From Dolichospermum planctonicum (lineage in GTDB: Bacteria > Cyanobacteriota > Cyanobacteriia > Cyanobacteriales > Nostocaceae): DNA of 64,000 bases. Below are positions 16,867-26,557 of this stretch, one piece after another; position 1 is the stretch's first letter; every line of letters starts with the position of its first letter. A model generated the notes under the pieces. It made no database searches. It saw only the letters and a list, made by a program, of their open reading frames with translations, and was not told the DNA's origin. Both the position numbers and the translations under genes were made by a program. The stretch spans positions 1 through 64,000 of the forward strand of contig NZ_BJCF01000021.1 in the NCBI RefSeq assembly GCF_005402965.1. Reading direction: 5' to 3'.

Positions 16867-17673
16867 GTGAAAACCGATACAATTTTCTATAGCTTATTTC
16901 AAGCATTTCCTAGCATCTTTTTTGAATTAATTAACCAGTCTCCCACAGAAGCAGGTACGTATGAATTTACCTCTCGTGAAGTTAAACAACTGGCTTTTCG
17001 TTTAGACGGTTTATTTTTACCAACCACCAAAGATGCCAAAAAGCCATTTTACATTGTTGAGGTTCAATTTCAACCCGATGATGATTTATATTATCGTCTC
17101 TTTGCAGAGCTTTTTCTCTACCTGCGACAATACAAAACTCCTCATCCTTGGCAAGCTGTCATCATCTATCCTAGTCGTAATATAGAAAGAGAACAGAATG
17201 TACAATTTGGGGAAATCTTACTGCTTCAGCGAGTTACACGCATTTATTTAGACGAGTTGGGAGAGAGTTCTTTAGGGGTGGGAGTTGTTAAACTAGTAAT
17301 AGAAACAGAGGAATCTGCACCAGCATTAGCAAGACGCTTAATTGCCCAAGCAAACCAACAACTAACTGATACCAAAATTAAACGGGATTTAATTAATCTG
17401 ATTGAGACAATTATCGTCTACAAATTACCCAAAAAAAGCAGAAAGGAGATTGAAGCCATGTTAGGTTTAAGTGAGTTGAAACAAACCAAAGTTTATCAAG
17501 AAGCTTTAGAAGAAGGTAAAGCTGAAGGTAAACAAGAAGGTGAAGCTGAAGCAACCAGAAAGTTTGCTTTGAAATTGTTACGAACAGGTATGAATTTACA
17601 ACAAATTGCTGAATTTACAGAATTATCTCTTGAACAAATTCAGGCTTTACAAAAGGAAATTCAAGAATCATAG
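16867..17673 (+). CDS. Rpn-family recombination-promoting nuclease (DUF2887 type)
   Basis: A 268-residue protein of the PD-(D/E)XK superfamily found in Rpn/DUF2887 proteins. The N-terminal MKTDTIFYSLFQAFPSIFFEL and the core RLDGLFLP, then FYIVEVQFQ, supply the expected D and ExQ residues. The C-terminus has the usual lysine/glutamate-rich helix (EALEEGKAEGKQEGEAEA) and a small helical tail ending LEQIQALQKEIQ. Relatives are highly mobile and nick DNA to promote RecA-independent recombination; some are proposed to be toxins. The gene starts with GTG, is flanked by dispersed repeats and interrupts the arsS-arsM pair, which suggests recent insertion. Confidence 0.88.
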   Translation: MKTDTIFYSLFQAFPSIFFELINQSPTEAGTYEFTSREVKQLAFRLDGLFLPTTKDAKKPFYIVEVQFQPDDDLYYRLFAELFLYLRQYKTPHPWQAVIIYPSRNIEREQNVQFGEILLLQRVTRIYLDELGESSLGVGVVKLVIETEESAPALARRLIAQANQQLTDTKIKRDLINLIETIIVYKLPKKSRKEIEAMLGLSELKQTKVYQEALEEGKAEGKQEGEAEATRKFALKLLRTGMNLQQIAEFTELSLEQIQALQKEIQES

Positions 17674-17697
17674 TAGTTCTGGCTCTAATAAAATACT

Positions 17698-17775
17698 ATT
17701 GAGGACGGGGAAACCCCGCCCTTGCGGGTTTGAGGATAAAAAACTGTACTTCATAACGGAGGAAAATACTGTATA
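17698..17775. repeat. GC-rich hairpin and partial MITE-like end
   Basis: The block GACGGGGAAACCCCGCCC forms a short hairpin between the convergent Rpn and arsM genes. It is followed by CTGTACTTCATAAC and ACTGTA, which resembles the right end of the element at 38055. It may be a relic copy. Confidence 0.5.
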
Positions 17776-17778
17776 GAA

Positions 17779-18747
17779 TTAACAACATCCTCCACCATCA
17801 TAATACCATGTAGAATCAGTAATAATGATTTCTTCAGCATTGATAACAGCTAACTTTTCCGCCGTTTTATCACAAACAGCCACAGGAATTCCCCTTTGTA
17901 AAATATGTCCAGATAGATCATCAAAAAATTCTTCCTTACCCGCATAAATTGCTGTTTTACCAGTAAAAATACAAGCCCCGTCTGGGGGGATTTCCACCTT
18001 AAAAGCCACAGAATCAAGACTTTCTAAAAGGATATTTTCCTGTAGCTGATAACTATGTTTATCTAATAAACGATAAGGACGACGTGCGCGAATTTCCACT
18101 TGTCCAAAACCAGCATTAATTATTAGTTGAGTATATTCTGGATATGTAAGAGCGCCGGATAAACACAAAGCGCGTAAATGTTCATTTTGTTGTAAATGAT
18201 CAGGAATTGGACTGGTAGCAATTGGATCACTCATTTGTAAGCGACCGCCGGATTTTAATACCCGATATGCTTCCTTTAAAGCGCGAGTCAAATCCGTTGG
18301 TTCAAAGATATTGAAAAGGCAATTTTGCGCTACTATATCCACCGAAGCATCAGCCACAGGTAAATTAAAAGCGTCTCCCGGACGAATTTCAACAAAGCTA
18401 GTATCAAACCAGGGGTTTTCCGTTGCAGCAATTTCTAAGTTACGCATTGCAGCTTCTCGCATAGCCTCCACAGGTTCAACAGCAATAATCGCACCAGGAC
18501 GAGGAGAGAAATAAGCAAATTGTAACGCTTCTAAACCACCACCGACACCAACATATAAAACTGTAGGTTGATTATTAAGTTCGTTGTGATGAACTGTAGT
18601 TCCACAACCATAGTTCATTTCCTGCATAGCCAGAGGAATTTTCAGCCCTGGTAATTGTAAAGGTGTACTTTGGACACAGCATAGCCCCACTTCCGGTGTT
18701 TGAGCAACTTGGCTGTAAAATTGGGCTGCGGTTTCTAAATAGGTCAT
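17779..18747 (-). CDS. arsM: Arsenosugar-pathway arsenite methyltransferase ArsM
   Basis: A 322-residue SAM-dependent methyltransferase. The SAM site VLYVGVGGGLEALQFA is followed by the QNCLFNIFEP segment and LKEAYRVLKSGGRLQMSD. Cysteines in GLCC (C23, C24) and a C-terminal extension ending GGGCC fit the ArsM subgroup linked to arsenosugar synthesis rather than the generic UbiE type. It would methylate As(III) to feed ArsS. The pair is orphaned from any visible arsenic repressor or efflux gene. Confidence 0.88.
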   Translation of the reverse strand: MTYLETAAQFYSQVAQTPEVGLCCVQSTPLQLPGLKIPLAMQEMNYGCGTTVHHNELNNQPTVLYVGVGGGLEALQFAYFSPRPGAIIAVEPVEAMREAAMRNLEIAATENPWFDTSFVEIRPGDAFNLPVADASVDIVAQNCLFNIFEPTDLTRALKEAYRVLKSGGRLQMSDPIATSPIPDHLQQNEHLRALCLSGALTYPEYTQLIINAGFGQVEIRARRPYRLLDKHSYQLQENILLESLDSVAFKVEIPPDGACIFTGKTAIYAGKEEFFDDLSGHILQRGIPVAVCDKTAEKLAVINAEEIIITDSTWYYDGGGCC

Positions 18748-18871
18748 AGTCTCAAATTAGTATCAATTCATTCTAACAGAACTGTTTCTGGCTTGACCAT
18801 CGCCGTGCTGCAATATTTTTCCTTCCCAAAAGCCTTGACTTTTAATCTCAGCAAGAGTATTATGTAGAACT

Positions 18872-19070
18872 AATAGAAGGGGAGTAGCTGCTGACAGTAA
18901 ATCAAGATTTTCTGTTCAGTATATCTAAATCAACATACTGGTGATGAGCCTGGTTTAGATAGCGAATAAACAAAGTATTTGAAAGCGAGACCTTCACTGA
19001 CGACACATTGAAAAGTGTGGAGTTCAGTGAGGTTTTATGGCTCTCATTGATACTCCACACGGGTAAAAAA
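18872..19070 (+). promoter_or_regulatory. yybP-ykoY manganese riboswitch
   Basis: The two conserved strands of this class are present: AAGGGGAGTAGCTG at 18877 and GCGAGACCTTCACTGACGAC at 18985. A later GTGTGGAGT / ACTCCACAC inverted repeat could act as the expression platform. It lies directly upstream of a GDT1-type transporter, a known target of this Mn2+-sensing riboswitch, so manganese likely switches on its own export. Confidence 0.85.
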
Positions 19071-19090
19071 TCCTTCAGGAGTTTGAGAGA

Positions 19091-19708
19091 GTGTTAACAG
19101 CCTTTACCGCCGGTTTATTACTAATTACCATTTCTGAACTAGGTGATAAAACCTTTTTTATCGCTGTAATTCTGTCCATGCACCACCCACGGCGCTTGGT
19201 ATTCTCTGGTGTGATAGCTGCTTTAGCGGCTATGACTATCTTATCAGTTGCATTTGGGCAGGTAGTGTCTTTATTACCAAAAATCTACATTCATTATGCC
19301 GAAATAGTTTTGTTTATTGCCTTTGGTTTGAAGTTGATTTATGATGCCAATAAAATGGCTGTATCTGCTACCGAAGAAGTCGTAGGGGAGGCACAAGAGG
19401 CGGTAGAAAAGGCAGATTTAGATAATTCCCAGCAAAAAAGTGTTTGGTCAATTTTACTAAAATCCTTCGTACTAACATTTATAGCAGAATGGGGCGATCG
19501 CACACAAATAGCCACCATAGTCCTCGCAGCCAGTAATAACCCCATTGGTGTTACAGCCGGCGCAATATTAGGACACGCAATTTGTGCAGCGATCGCCGTT
19601 ATCGGTGGTAAATTAATAGCAGGTAGAATTTCCGAAAGACAAATTACCTTCTTAGGCGGTTTTCTATTTATCATCTTTGGCATAGTCGCCGCCATAGAAG
19701 GAAAATAA
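19091..19708 (+). CDS. TMEM165/GDT1-family manganese exporter
   Basis: A 205-residue polytopic membrane protein with about six helices and two family signatures: ELGDKT at 16-21 and EWGDRT at 133-138. Cyanobacterial members (Mnx in Synechocystis) export manganese from the cytoplasm to the lumen or periplasm and are needed for Mn tolerance and photosystem II supply. A charged linker of about 35 residues separates the two halves. It starts with GTG. A riboswitch sits immediately upstream. Confidence 0.9.
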   Translation: MLTAFTAGLLLITISELGDKTFFIAVILSMHHPRRLVFSGVIAALAAMTILSVAFGQVVSLLPKIYIHYAEIVLFIAFGLKLIYDANKMAVSATEEVVGEAQEAVEKADLDNSQQKSVWSILLKSFVLTFIAEWGDRTQIATIVLAASNNPIGVTAGAILGHAICAAIAVIGGKLIAGRISERQITFLGGFLFIIFGIVAAIEGK

Positions 19709-19781
19709 TCCGTAGCAACAGTAGCTCAGTCAGGACAAAGAAAGAAACAAATTTCTTCCCCTATCCTATCTCCCCTCTCCC

Positions 19782-20657
19782 CTATGGACTAGCGGTAGGA
19801 GATGATGTAGAATTAGGCTCAGAAATTGCTGCTACCTTATTGATTTCGTCCTTATACTGAGCCGGAGCTAAGGCTGTAGCTTTATCAAATAAAGGTTTTG
19901 CTTCAGCAAGCTTCCCTTGTTGCTTAAACAGCATTGCTTTCGCTAAAACGGGACGAAAATCTTGAGGCTCTTGATTAATTGCTTGATCATACACAGAAAT
20001 AGCTTGAAGATCCTGCTTCTGAAAAGCGTAGACATTACCTAAAAGGACTTGAATAGCAACTACATCCCCACTACCTGGCTCAATAGCATTAGCCTTCTTT
20101 GCAGCAGTTAAACCTGCTTCTAATAAGCCAATAGCTGCTTCTGGACGCTTTTCACTTAATTGCAAACTGACCATACCCTGCAAAGCCTTCAAATCTGCCG
20201 GTTTTGCACTTAAAATAGTACGATAAGTTTGGGTTGCTCCTTCCTTATCGCCAATTTGTTGTTTAGCTTGAGCCAGTAAAACCCCGTACTCTGACTTTTG
20301 GGGATTAAGTTTAGCAAGTTTTTCCAAAGGTTCAATCACAACTTGAATATCAGCCGGTTTAACTTCCCCTTGTCCTTTTTGACTCAACAACTGTAACCGG
20401 GCTTGCAAAAGTCCCTTGAGTGCAGTTTGATTTTCTGGCTCTTTCTGTAAAACCAATTCATAGCCCCGGACTTGATCTTCTAATTTTGACTTTTGCTGAA
20501 ATGAAGATCCTTGATTCTCAGTATTGGCTTGATTCGATGGTAATGATTGGGGTTTGTTAAATGTTGTAATTATGGGCATAACAGAAACCCCCACAAAAGC
20601 AACAACAGCGAAAGCCAAGACTACTCGAACCATCCAGCGATTACGCGATTCAGACAC
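19782..20657 (-). CDS. Membrane-anchored TPR protein
   Basis: A 291-residue protein. A single N-terminal membrane helix (about 9-30) is followed by a Ser/Gln-rich linker and about five tetratricopeptide repeats from residue 60 (e.g. LEDQVRGYELVLQKEPENQTALKGLLQARL, read in parts as LEDQVRGYELVL and KEPENQTALKGL). The topology predicts an anchored scaffold. Close relatives are common in cyanobacteria without assigned function. The start is GTG at 20657, with an AGGAG 15 nt upstream. Confidence 0.75.
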   Translation of the reverse strand: MSESRNRWMVRVVLAFAVVAFVGVSVMPIITTFNKPQSLPSNQANTENQGSSFQQKSKLEDQVRGYELVLQKEPENQTALKGLLQARLQLLSQKGQGEVKPADIQVVIEPLEKLAKLNPQKSEYGVLLAQAKQQIGDKEGATQTYRTILSAKPADLKALQGMVSLQLSEKRPEAAIGLLEAGLTAAKKANAIEPGSGDVVAIQVLLGNVYAFQKQDLQAISVYDQAINQEPQDFRPVLAKAMLFKQQGKLAEAKPLFDKATALAPAQYKDEINKVAAISEPNSTSSPTASP

Positions 20658-21152
20658 AATATTATTCTACTCCTAAATGTTAACAAAATGTAAGTATATA
20701 GAACCAAAGTCATGCTACACTATCAGCAGATTTTAAATTTTGGATTTATTCTTGATCTAAATTCCGACAATGACATTAATTACAAATTAATTACAAATTG
20801 CAAAGTTAAAAATTTCCAAAACTTTGCGGAATACGGTGATTTGTCTGTGAATTTTATAACAAATAAATATCTATCCTGCTAAAGTAAGTGATGACTTTAG
20901 GAAGATCCGTCAGAATTATAGCTATGCTATGCTGCCGATAACCTAGCGTGGCCTTAGCCTCAATGGTTGTGAAGAGGCTAAATTACACATTTAGTGTATA
21001 AATGTGATATTTTGCGTACTTCTGTTCATATAAAGCATCAAGCGAAAGGCTAGATTAAAAGGAAATATACTTTGATCAGCCACACTTGCTCTTTTCTACC
21101 TGTCTTTGTCAAATCCTACCAAGGGATACGTCTTGTGCCGCAAGGAGTTTTT
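20658..21152. other. Long spacer between divergent genes
   Basis: AT-rich sequence of about 500 bp that should hold both divergent promoters. It contains a small inverted repeat (GCAAAGTT at 20800 with AACTTTGC at 20820) and a hairpin near 20958 (GCCTC / GAGGC). I see no RNA gene. A short frame from 21072 runs into the next gene but lacks conserved character. Confidence 0.4.
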
Positions 21153-22145
21153 ATGAATTCCGACCTGATGCCATCTTCTCAATCCTCAAATTCCACAGCC
21201 TCTAAACAAGGCAGAAAAGAGATTTCACCCCCTGTTAATGCTCATACATTAGCAGACCAACCCTCTCAACTGGAAAATTCTGTCATTGACCTGAGTAAAT
21301 CCGATGCTAACGGGCATTTAGTTAATCGAGAACAACCAATTCCACCTCCGAGCGAACCAACCCAGTACCGAGCTATTGGCCTAGTTCGCGGGTGCTATCA
21401 TGCCAGTAGTGAACAGTTTACCCAAGGAACACTACTGACTAGCGATGGGGTTGAACTTAATGCCGTCCTATTAGGTCGGATTATGAGTCTAGTCAAAAAT
21501 CACTTAGACCTAGAAAAAGAACATCTATGGGTAGTTTATCCCCGCACCAGACAAGAAAATGACGCATTACACCTGCAAATTGTTGGCGTTTGGGAACCAG
21601 AAAATCTGGCGAAAAATGCACTAGATGAACATAGCCCAGATGCGATTACTCAAAAGTTACACAACTCGACAGTAGTTTGTGATGATCTCAAACCCTCATC
21701 AGCTGTTCCTGATGGCGGTTTTTCTGTGCGCGGTGAGGTAGTTTACCAGTCTTTTGATGAAAAGAGTTTGGTTGTGAAAATCAAGCAATCTCCCCGGAAA
21801 ACTACTGATAAAGCTAAATATTTTAAGTTGAAACTCAAGGGCATATTAACGACCAAAGCCGTCAGTAAGTTCTGGGACTTCAATGTGAAACGGGAATCAG
21901 ATGCTTTAGTAGTAATTAATGCCGAAGCGATCGCTGATTTACCCAAAAAACGTAGACCGCCATTCAAAGCCGCGCCCCGTGGTGTTGCTAACAGCGGTAC
22001 TAGAAGACCATTCCCCCCTCGACGCAATGGTGAAGCCCCACGTCCCATTAGAAAGACAGCAGGTGATCCCACGGTTATTACTAAACCTATACCGAAAACC
22101 CCCACTCCTATGCCTATTAAGAGGCCTAAGCCGACCGGGGAATAG
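21153..22145 (+). CDS. Conserved cyanobacterial protein with basic disordered tail
   Basis: A 330-residue protein with no family I can name. The ATG at 21153 is preceded by CAAGGAG at ideal spacing, so an upstream in-frame start at 21072 is rejected. Layout: a Ser/Gln-rich disordered N-terminus, a folded core (YRAIGLVRGCYHASSEQFTQ and VVYPRTRQENDALHLQIVG), and a second beta-rich segment (FSVRGEVVYQSFDEKSLVVKI). A Pro/Arg/Lys-rich tail of about 60 residues (KKRRPPFKAAPRG) could bind nucleic acid or be a flexible linker. It might be RNA-associated, but that is only inference. Confidence 0.75.
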   Translation: MNSDLMPSSQSSNSTASKQGRKEISPPVNAHTLADQPSQLENSVIDLSKSDANGHLVNREQPIPPPSEPTQYRAIGLVRGCYHASSEQFTQGTLLTSDGVELNAVLLGRIMSLVKNHLDLEKEHLWVVYPRTRQENDALHLQIVGVWEPENLAKNALDEHSPDAITQKLHNSTVVCDDLKPSSAVPDGGFSVRGEVVYQSFDEKSLVVKIKQSPRKTTDKAKYFKLKLKGILTTKAVSKFWDFNVKRESDALVVINAEAIADLPKKRRPPFKAAPRGVANSGTRRPFPPRRNGEAPRPIRKTAGDPTVITKPIPKTPTPMPIKRPKPTGE

Positions 22146-22235
22146 GTAATTGGTCAGTTGTCTGTTGTCAAATGATGATTAGTGAGTACAGAAACACGGA
22201 ATTTCCCTCTTTGTCTTTCTTCTTTCTCACTACTT

Positions 22236-23405
22236 CTAAAACTCAGTCCAACGATCTTGAGGTAAAAAAGAACGCTCCATTGGTATCGGGGCTACTGGTT
22301 CAGTTAGGGTAAATATCCCCTCTTTGATCCATTGTTTCAACTCTTGGGCTACTTTTCGGGAAAGAAATAAGCTCGCTAAAGATGCTACTCGTACCGTTCT
22401 CCCTTCAATAGTGATACGTCCAGACTTAAGTTGGGCGTAACTCACTAAACCGAAGGTAGGACGGACACGACGAGGAATGGAAAAATCTACAATTGGTGCT
22501 ACTAAGTCTCTGTCTTGGACAGCACACCGTTCTATCACTCCCACATTTAAAACTGGTAACGGCACGCCTACACCCATCATCATGGACGGTCCATAGCTTT
22601 TAAAGTAACAACCTCGTATCCATCGGGCATCCATCTGTTTGGCATCGCCAATTAACGCTAAAGTGGCTGAAGGCCCAATCGGTGTCCGATTTTCTAACCG
22701 CTTTTGCAAAGGGAAATGTTGTGTCCCCTCCCAAGCTACATAACCAATACCCCCAGCTAAAAAAATCTTTGTCCCAATACCAACGATTTGTAAATCGGGG
22801 TCATTCAGCAACGGTGACAGCGAACCAGGGTTAGAATAAACTGCATTCCCTAAACGTGGCTGTAACGGTCCTAAATACGTATACAGTGGGCGATCGCCAC
22901 CATTCACACCAACAATAAAATTTTGATAAAGATTACGCGGATTAAATAAGTAAAACTGATTGATGGTGTCACGGGTGATAGTGGTTTCAAACGTAGCCCT
23001 GGGATAACAATCGGTAACTTGTCCAATAGCACGTACTTGGATAGATTTACCCGCAATTAAATCCTCAATCACATGACCCCCTCCACGTTCTCGCACTTCT
23101 TCCCCATCTATGGTGTCAACTGGACAACTAGCACCTAAGTATAAATCCACAGCCCCAAAACCAGAGTATGCTGGTACTCCATCTAACCAGCAACGCCGAA
23201 TTTTTATCGGTGGATCAGTATGTCCTAAGTTAATAATTGCACCACTTGACTCCATTGGTTCAAATGTACCAGTGGTAATTACATCTACTTCCTTAGCAGC
23301 TTTATTAACACCAACTTCTCCAACTCGTGCTTTCAATTCTTCAGCAGTCCAGACTATCGCCCGTTTTTGGCTGATTTTCTCATTAATATCCGCAATTGTT
23401 CGCAT
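22236..23405 (-). CDS. DUF39 homocysteine biosynthesis protein
   Basis: A 389-residue protein matching the DUF39 family linked to making homocysteine from aspartate semialdehyde and sulfide in archaea and some bacteria. Typical segments are MRTIADINEKISQKRAIVWTAEE, VDVITTGTFEPMESSGAI and GASCPVDTIDG, with a conserved cysteine. No CBS or ferredoxin domain is fused to it. It is downstream of hisD in the same direction but separated by a terminator. Confidence 0.85.
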   Translation of the reverse strand: MRTIADINEKISQKRAIVWTAEELKARVGEVGVNKAAKEVDVITTGTFEPMESSGAIINLGHTDPPIKIRRCWLDGVPAYSGFGAVDLYLGASCPVDTIDGEEVRERGGGHVIEDLIAGKSIQVRAIGQVTDCYPRATFETTITRDTINQFYLFNPRNLYQNFIVGVNGGDRPLYTYLGPLQPRLGNAVYSNPGSLSPLLNDPDLQIVGIGTKIFLAGGIGYVAWEGTQHFPLQKRLENRTPIGPSATLALIGDAKQMDARWIRGCYFKSYGPSMMMGVGVPLPVLNVGVIERCAVQDRDLVAPIVDFSIPRRVRPTFGLVSYAQLKSGRITIEGRTVRVASLASLFLSRKVAQELKQWIKEGIFTLTEPVAPIPMERSFLPQDRWTEF

Positions 23406-23429
23406 TTTTAATTCAGTTGTAGGTTGGGT

Positions 23430-23460
23430 TTAAAAAAACCCAACATTTCCGTGTTGGGTT
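23430..23460 (-). terminator. Rho-independent terminator of hisD
   Basis: On the minus strand a perfect 9-bp stem AACCCAACA / TGTTGGGTT with a 6-nt loop is followed by a run of T. It lies 78 bp after the hisD stop and ends its transcript before the DUF39 gene. Confidence 0.88.
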
Positions 23461-23537
23461 ACACCTTCGGCACGCTACGTGAACACTCCGTTTTACCCAA
23501 TCTACAATCTAACAGTATACCCGTGTTGTACCACCTA

Positions 23538-24836
23538 TCACCTCTCATCTACCCTGAATTTAACAGAATCAGCATGGGAAGGTAAACCCTCTGTAGTTGC
23601 TAATATGTCAATAGCCAATGCCACTTTTTCTAGTGCAGTTTGTGAGTATTGGATAATACTTGAGTGTTTTAAAAATGTTTCTACCCCTAAAGCCGAAGCA
23701 TAACGGGCGGCACCAGAAGTAGGTAGGGTATGGTTTGGACCTGCCAAATAGTCTCCCACTGCTTCAGGTGTAGAACTACCCATAAAAATTGCCCCCGCAT
23801 GGCGAATATGGTTAATTAAAGCCCAAGGATCAGCAACTTCTAATTCTAAATGTTCCGGTGCAAACTCGTTAGAAAGTTCCGCTGCGGCAGACAGGGATTC
23901 CACCACCACAATTAAACCATAATGGGCGATCGCTTTTTCCGTATCTAGCCGGCGCGGGTGATCTACCAATTGTCTTTCTACCTCGATTTGCACTTTTTTA
24001 GCCACAATAGCATCTGTTGTCAGCAAAATCGCAGCGGCCATAGGATCATGTTCTGCTTGCGCTAACAAGTCCGCAGCTACATACACAGGATTAGCCGTTT
24101 CATCAGCAATTATTAGCACTTCGCTAGGACCTGCTAAAGAATCAATACCCACAGTTCCGTAAACTAATTTTTTCGCCAAAGTGACATAAATATTACCCGG
24201 TCCTGTAATTACATTTACTTTGGGAATAGTTTCTGTCCCATAAGCCAAAGCCCCAATAGCTTGAGCACCACCAATTCGGTAAATTTCCTGAACTCCCGCT
24301 TCTTGAGCCGCTACCAAAACCGCAGGATTAACCATTTTACCTCCTCTCACAGGTGTCACCATTACCACCCGTGGCACACCCGCTACTTTCGCCGGAATGG
24401 CATTCATTAACACTGTACTGGGATAACAAGCCCGACCTCCTGGTATATATAAACCTGCACGGTCTACGGGCGTGTAGCGCTTACCTAATACTACCTCATC
24501 ATCGCCAAATTGTACCCAGCTTTTGGGAACTCGCTGACGGTGAAAAGTCTCTATTTTTTCGCAAGCTAGGCGAATAGAGCGCAGCAAATCCTTAGATACC
24601 TGTTGATATGCTGCATCTAATTCTGAGCCTGTTACCTTTAGTTCTTCTGGTTTTAGGGTTTGCTGATCAAATTCCGCTGTATAGTGTAGTACAGCCTTGT
24701 CCCCTTGGCGCTTCACCGCTTGCAACACTTCGCGTACTGTTGCTTCTTTGTGAATTACCTGTTCATCCTGGGTGCGTCCACAGATCCTTTGCAGTTCTGC
24801 TCTAACGTCAGCTTGCTCAGTAATAATTCGCAGCAT
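23538..24836 (-). CDS. hisD: Histidinol dehydrogenase
   Basis: A 432-residue enzyme for the last two steps of histidine synthesis, oxidising L-histidinol to L-histidine with NAD and Zn. Family signatures are GRACYPSTVLMNAIPAKVAG, GIDSLAGPSEVLIIAD with the QAEHDP segment, and NHTLPTSGAARYASALGV. I chose the ATG at 24836; an upstream TTG adds six unlikely residues. No other his gene is adjacent, as usual in cyanobacteria. Confidence 0.96.
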   Translation of the reverse strand: MLRIITEQADVRAELQRICGRTQDEQVIHKEATVREVLQAVKRQGDKAVLHYTAEFDQQTLKPEELKVTGSELDAAYQQVSKDLLRSIRLACEKIETFHRQRVPKSWVQFGDDEVVLGKRYTPVDRAGLYIPGGRACYPSTVLMNAIPAKVAGVPRVVMVTPVRGGKMVNPAVLVAAQEAGVQEIYRIGGAQAIGALAYGTETIPKVNVITGPGNIYVTLAKKLVYGTVGIDSLAGPSEVLIIADETANPVYVAADLLAQAEHDPMAAAILLTTDAIVAKKVQIEVERQLVDHPRRLDTEKAIAHYGLIVVVESLSAAAELSNEFAPEHLELEVADPWALINHIRHAGAIFMGSSTPEAVGDYLAGPNHTLPTSGAARYASALGVETFLKHSSIIQYSQTALEKVALAIDILATTEGLPSHADSVKFRVDER

Positions 24837-25309
24837 GGAGTAATGACAATGCAAAATTTTACAATCTTCTCAAACCAGAACCAGGTTTAGGCTTTTTACT
24901 CGCCGCTACAGCATGACATCAATAGCAAGTTATTCAAAAATAGCTAAAAAGCTCATCATGTAAGCTTTTTGACCTTTGATTCTTGACTTTTGAATCCGCC
25001 CTGCTTGACTTAGGTTATCAACCTGGATCTGATTCTCTTCTCTAGCTTAACCTGGATTTTTTTTGATACTACTTTATAAAACTCAACCAACTCAGGAAAT
25101 TTCACCATCTCCCACAATTAATTCCCGCAATTACACCCCTTTTTTTCTCAATTATCCATTTTACCCTATTTCCCCACTTCTCAATTTCAAGCCCTTCTGG
25201 TCCAAATAAAAAATTTTTTTCTGGAAATTATAACATTGGCGAAAATGATGCTATATTAATTAAACCTAGTAGTGTGTGTACATAATTAATAGTCTTTTTT
25301 GGAATTACT
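24837..25309. other. Spacer between divergent hisD and rpsT
   Basis: About 470 bp, AT-rich, holding both promoters. The only structure is a small hairpin at 24946-24970 (AAAAAGCT / AGCTTTTT, loop CATCATGTA), which could work as a weak bidirectional terminator. Two CCTGGAT boxes recur near 25020-25055. No RNA gene is recognised. Confidence 0.4.
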
Positions 25310-25597
25310 GTGGCGAATACAAAGTCTGCTCTTAAACGCGCCCAAATCGCAGAACGCAACCGACTGCGTAATAAAGCATATAAATCAGCCGTAAAGACGC
25401 TGATGAAGAAATACTTTAGTTCTGTAGAAGCTTATGCTGCTAATCCGACAACAGAACTCAAGCAGGAAGTAGAAGTAAAAATGTCCGAAGCTTACAGCAA
25501 AATTGATAAAGCTGTGAAGAAGGGCGTGCTTCATCCCAACAATGGGTCCAGGAAAAAGTCAAGACTGGCTCACAAACACAAAACCCTCACGGCTTAG
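25310..25597 (+). CDS. rpsT: 30S ribosomal protein S20
   Basis: A 95-residue basic helical protein that binds 16S rRNA. It begins [22 protein letters not shown] and ends [15 protein letters not shown], both typical of S20. It starts with GTG. The order rpsT, tatD, rpoB, rpoC1, rpoC2 is conserved in many cyanobacteria. Confidence 0.97.
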   Translation: MANTKSALKRAQIAERNRLRNKAYKSAVKTLMKKYFSSVEAYAANPTTELKQEVEVKMSEAYSKIDKAVKKGVLHPNNGSRKKSRLAHKHKTLTA

Positions 25598-25607
25598 TCA
25601 AAAATTC

Positions 25608-25640
25608 GGTAGGGGCAATCCCCCCGTGGTGGCCCCAGTT
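25608..25640. repeat. GTAGGGGC-type palindromic repeat after rpsT
   Basis: An imperfect hairpin whose arms are GGGGCA and GGCCCC lies directly after the rpsT stop. It is similar to the palindromic elements at 33025 and 63685 and could act as a transcript end. Confidence 0.5.
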
Positions 25641-25771
25641 TGTAGGACAATTGCCAAAATATAACAGGAAACCCCATTCTCAGGGGTAATTCACGAATTA
25701 CCCCACGTTCTATTTTGCCAAAGTCCTGGTCGGTTTAGCCCTGACCACTGAACATTGACAACTAACAAGCC

Positions 25772-26557
25772 ATGCAACTCATAGATACCCACGTACACAT
25801 TAACTTTGACATTTTTCAGCCAGATTTAGCAGCAGTACGCGCCAGGTGGCAAGCAGCAGGAGTAGTCCGATTGATCCACTCCTGTGTTCACCCGCAAGAA
25901 TTTGCCAGCATTAGCCAAATAGCAGCGCAGTTCCCTGAACTTAGCTTTGCTGTAGGGCTACATCCTCTAGATGCTGATAAATGGGATCACCAAACGGCTA
26001 CCCTAATCAAGTCTTTGGCCAGTTCTCATTCCCAAGTGGTAGCCATTGGGGAAATGGGGTTAGATTTCTACAAAGCAGATAACTATCACCATCAGCAAGA
26101 GGTATTTACATCACAATTGGCCATCGCCTGTGAACTGAATTTACCGGTGATCATCCATTGTCGTGATGCTGCACCAGTCGTGAGGGATATATTGCAAAAA
26201 TGGCGGGATTTGTATGGGGAAAAGTTACGGGGTGTCATGCACTGCTGGGGAGGGACACCAGAAGAAACTCAATGGTTTTTAGATCTAGGTTTCTATATTA
26301 GCTTTAGTGGAACAGTGACATTTAAAAATGCTCTAACTATTCAAGAGAGCGCGGCCATTGTAAGTAGCGATAAATTGCTCATAGAAACAGACTGCCCGTT
26401 TTTATCACCCGTACCTAAACGCGGTGAAAAACGCAATGAACCTGCTCATGTTTATTATGTAGCGGCAGCATTAGCCAAACTACGAGGAGAAACAATCGAG
26501 GAAATTGCCCAGAAAACCACCGAAAACGCTTGTAAATTATTCGGTCTAGCACTATAG
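25772..26557 (+). CDS. tatD: TatD family hydrolase (metal-dependent DNase)
   Basis: A 261-residue TIM-barrel metallohydrolase. Metal ligands lie in DTHVH (residues 5-9), [14 protein letters not shown] and the terminal ETDCPFL motif. TatD proteins are 3'-5' DNases in repair and DNA degradation. The complete length fits. It sits between rpsT and rpoB in the usual cyanobacterial order. Confidence 0.92.
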   Translation: MQLIDTHVHINFDIFQPDLAAVRARWQAAGVVRLIHSCVHPQEFASISQIAAQFPELSFAVGLHPLDADKWDHQTATLIKSLASSHSQVVAIGEMGLDFYKADNYHHQQEVFTSQLAIACELNLPVIIHCRDAAPVVRDILQKWRDLYGEKLRGVMHCWGGTPEETQWFLDLGFYISFSGTVTFKNALTIQESAAIVSSDKLLIETDCPFLSPVPKRGEKRNEPAHVYYVAAALAKLRGETIEEIAQKTTENACKLFGLAL

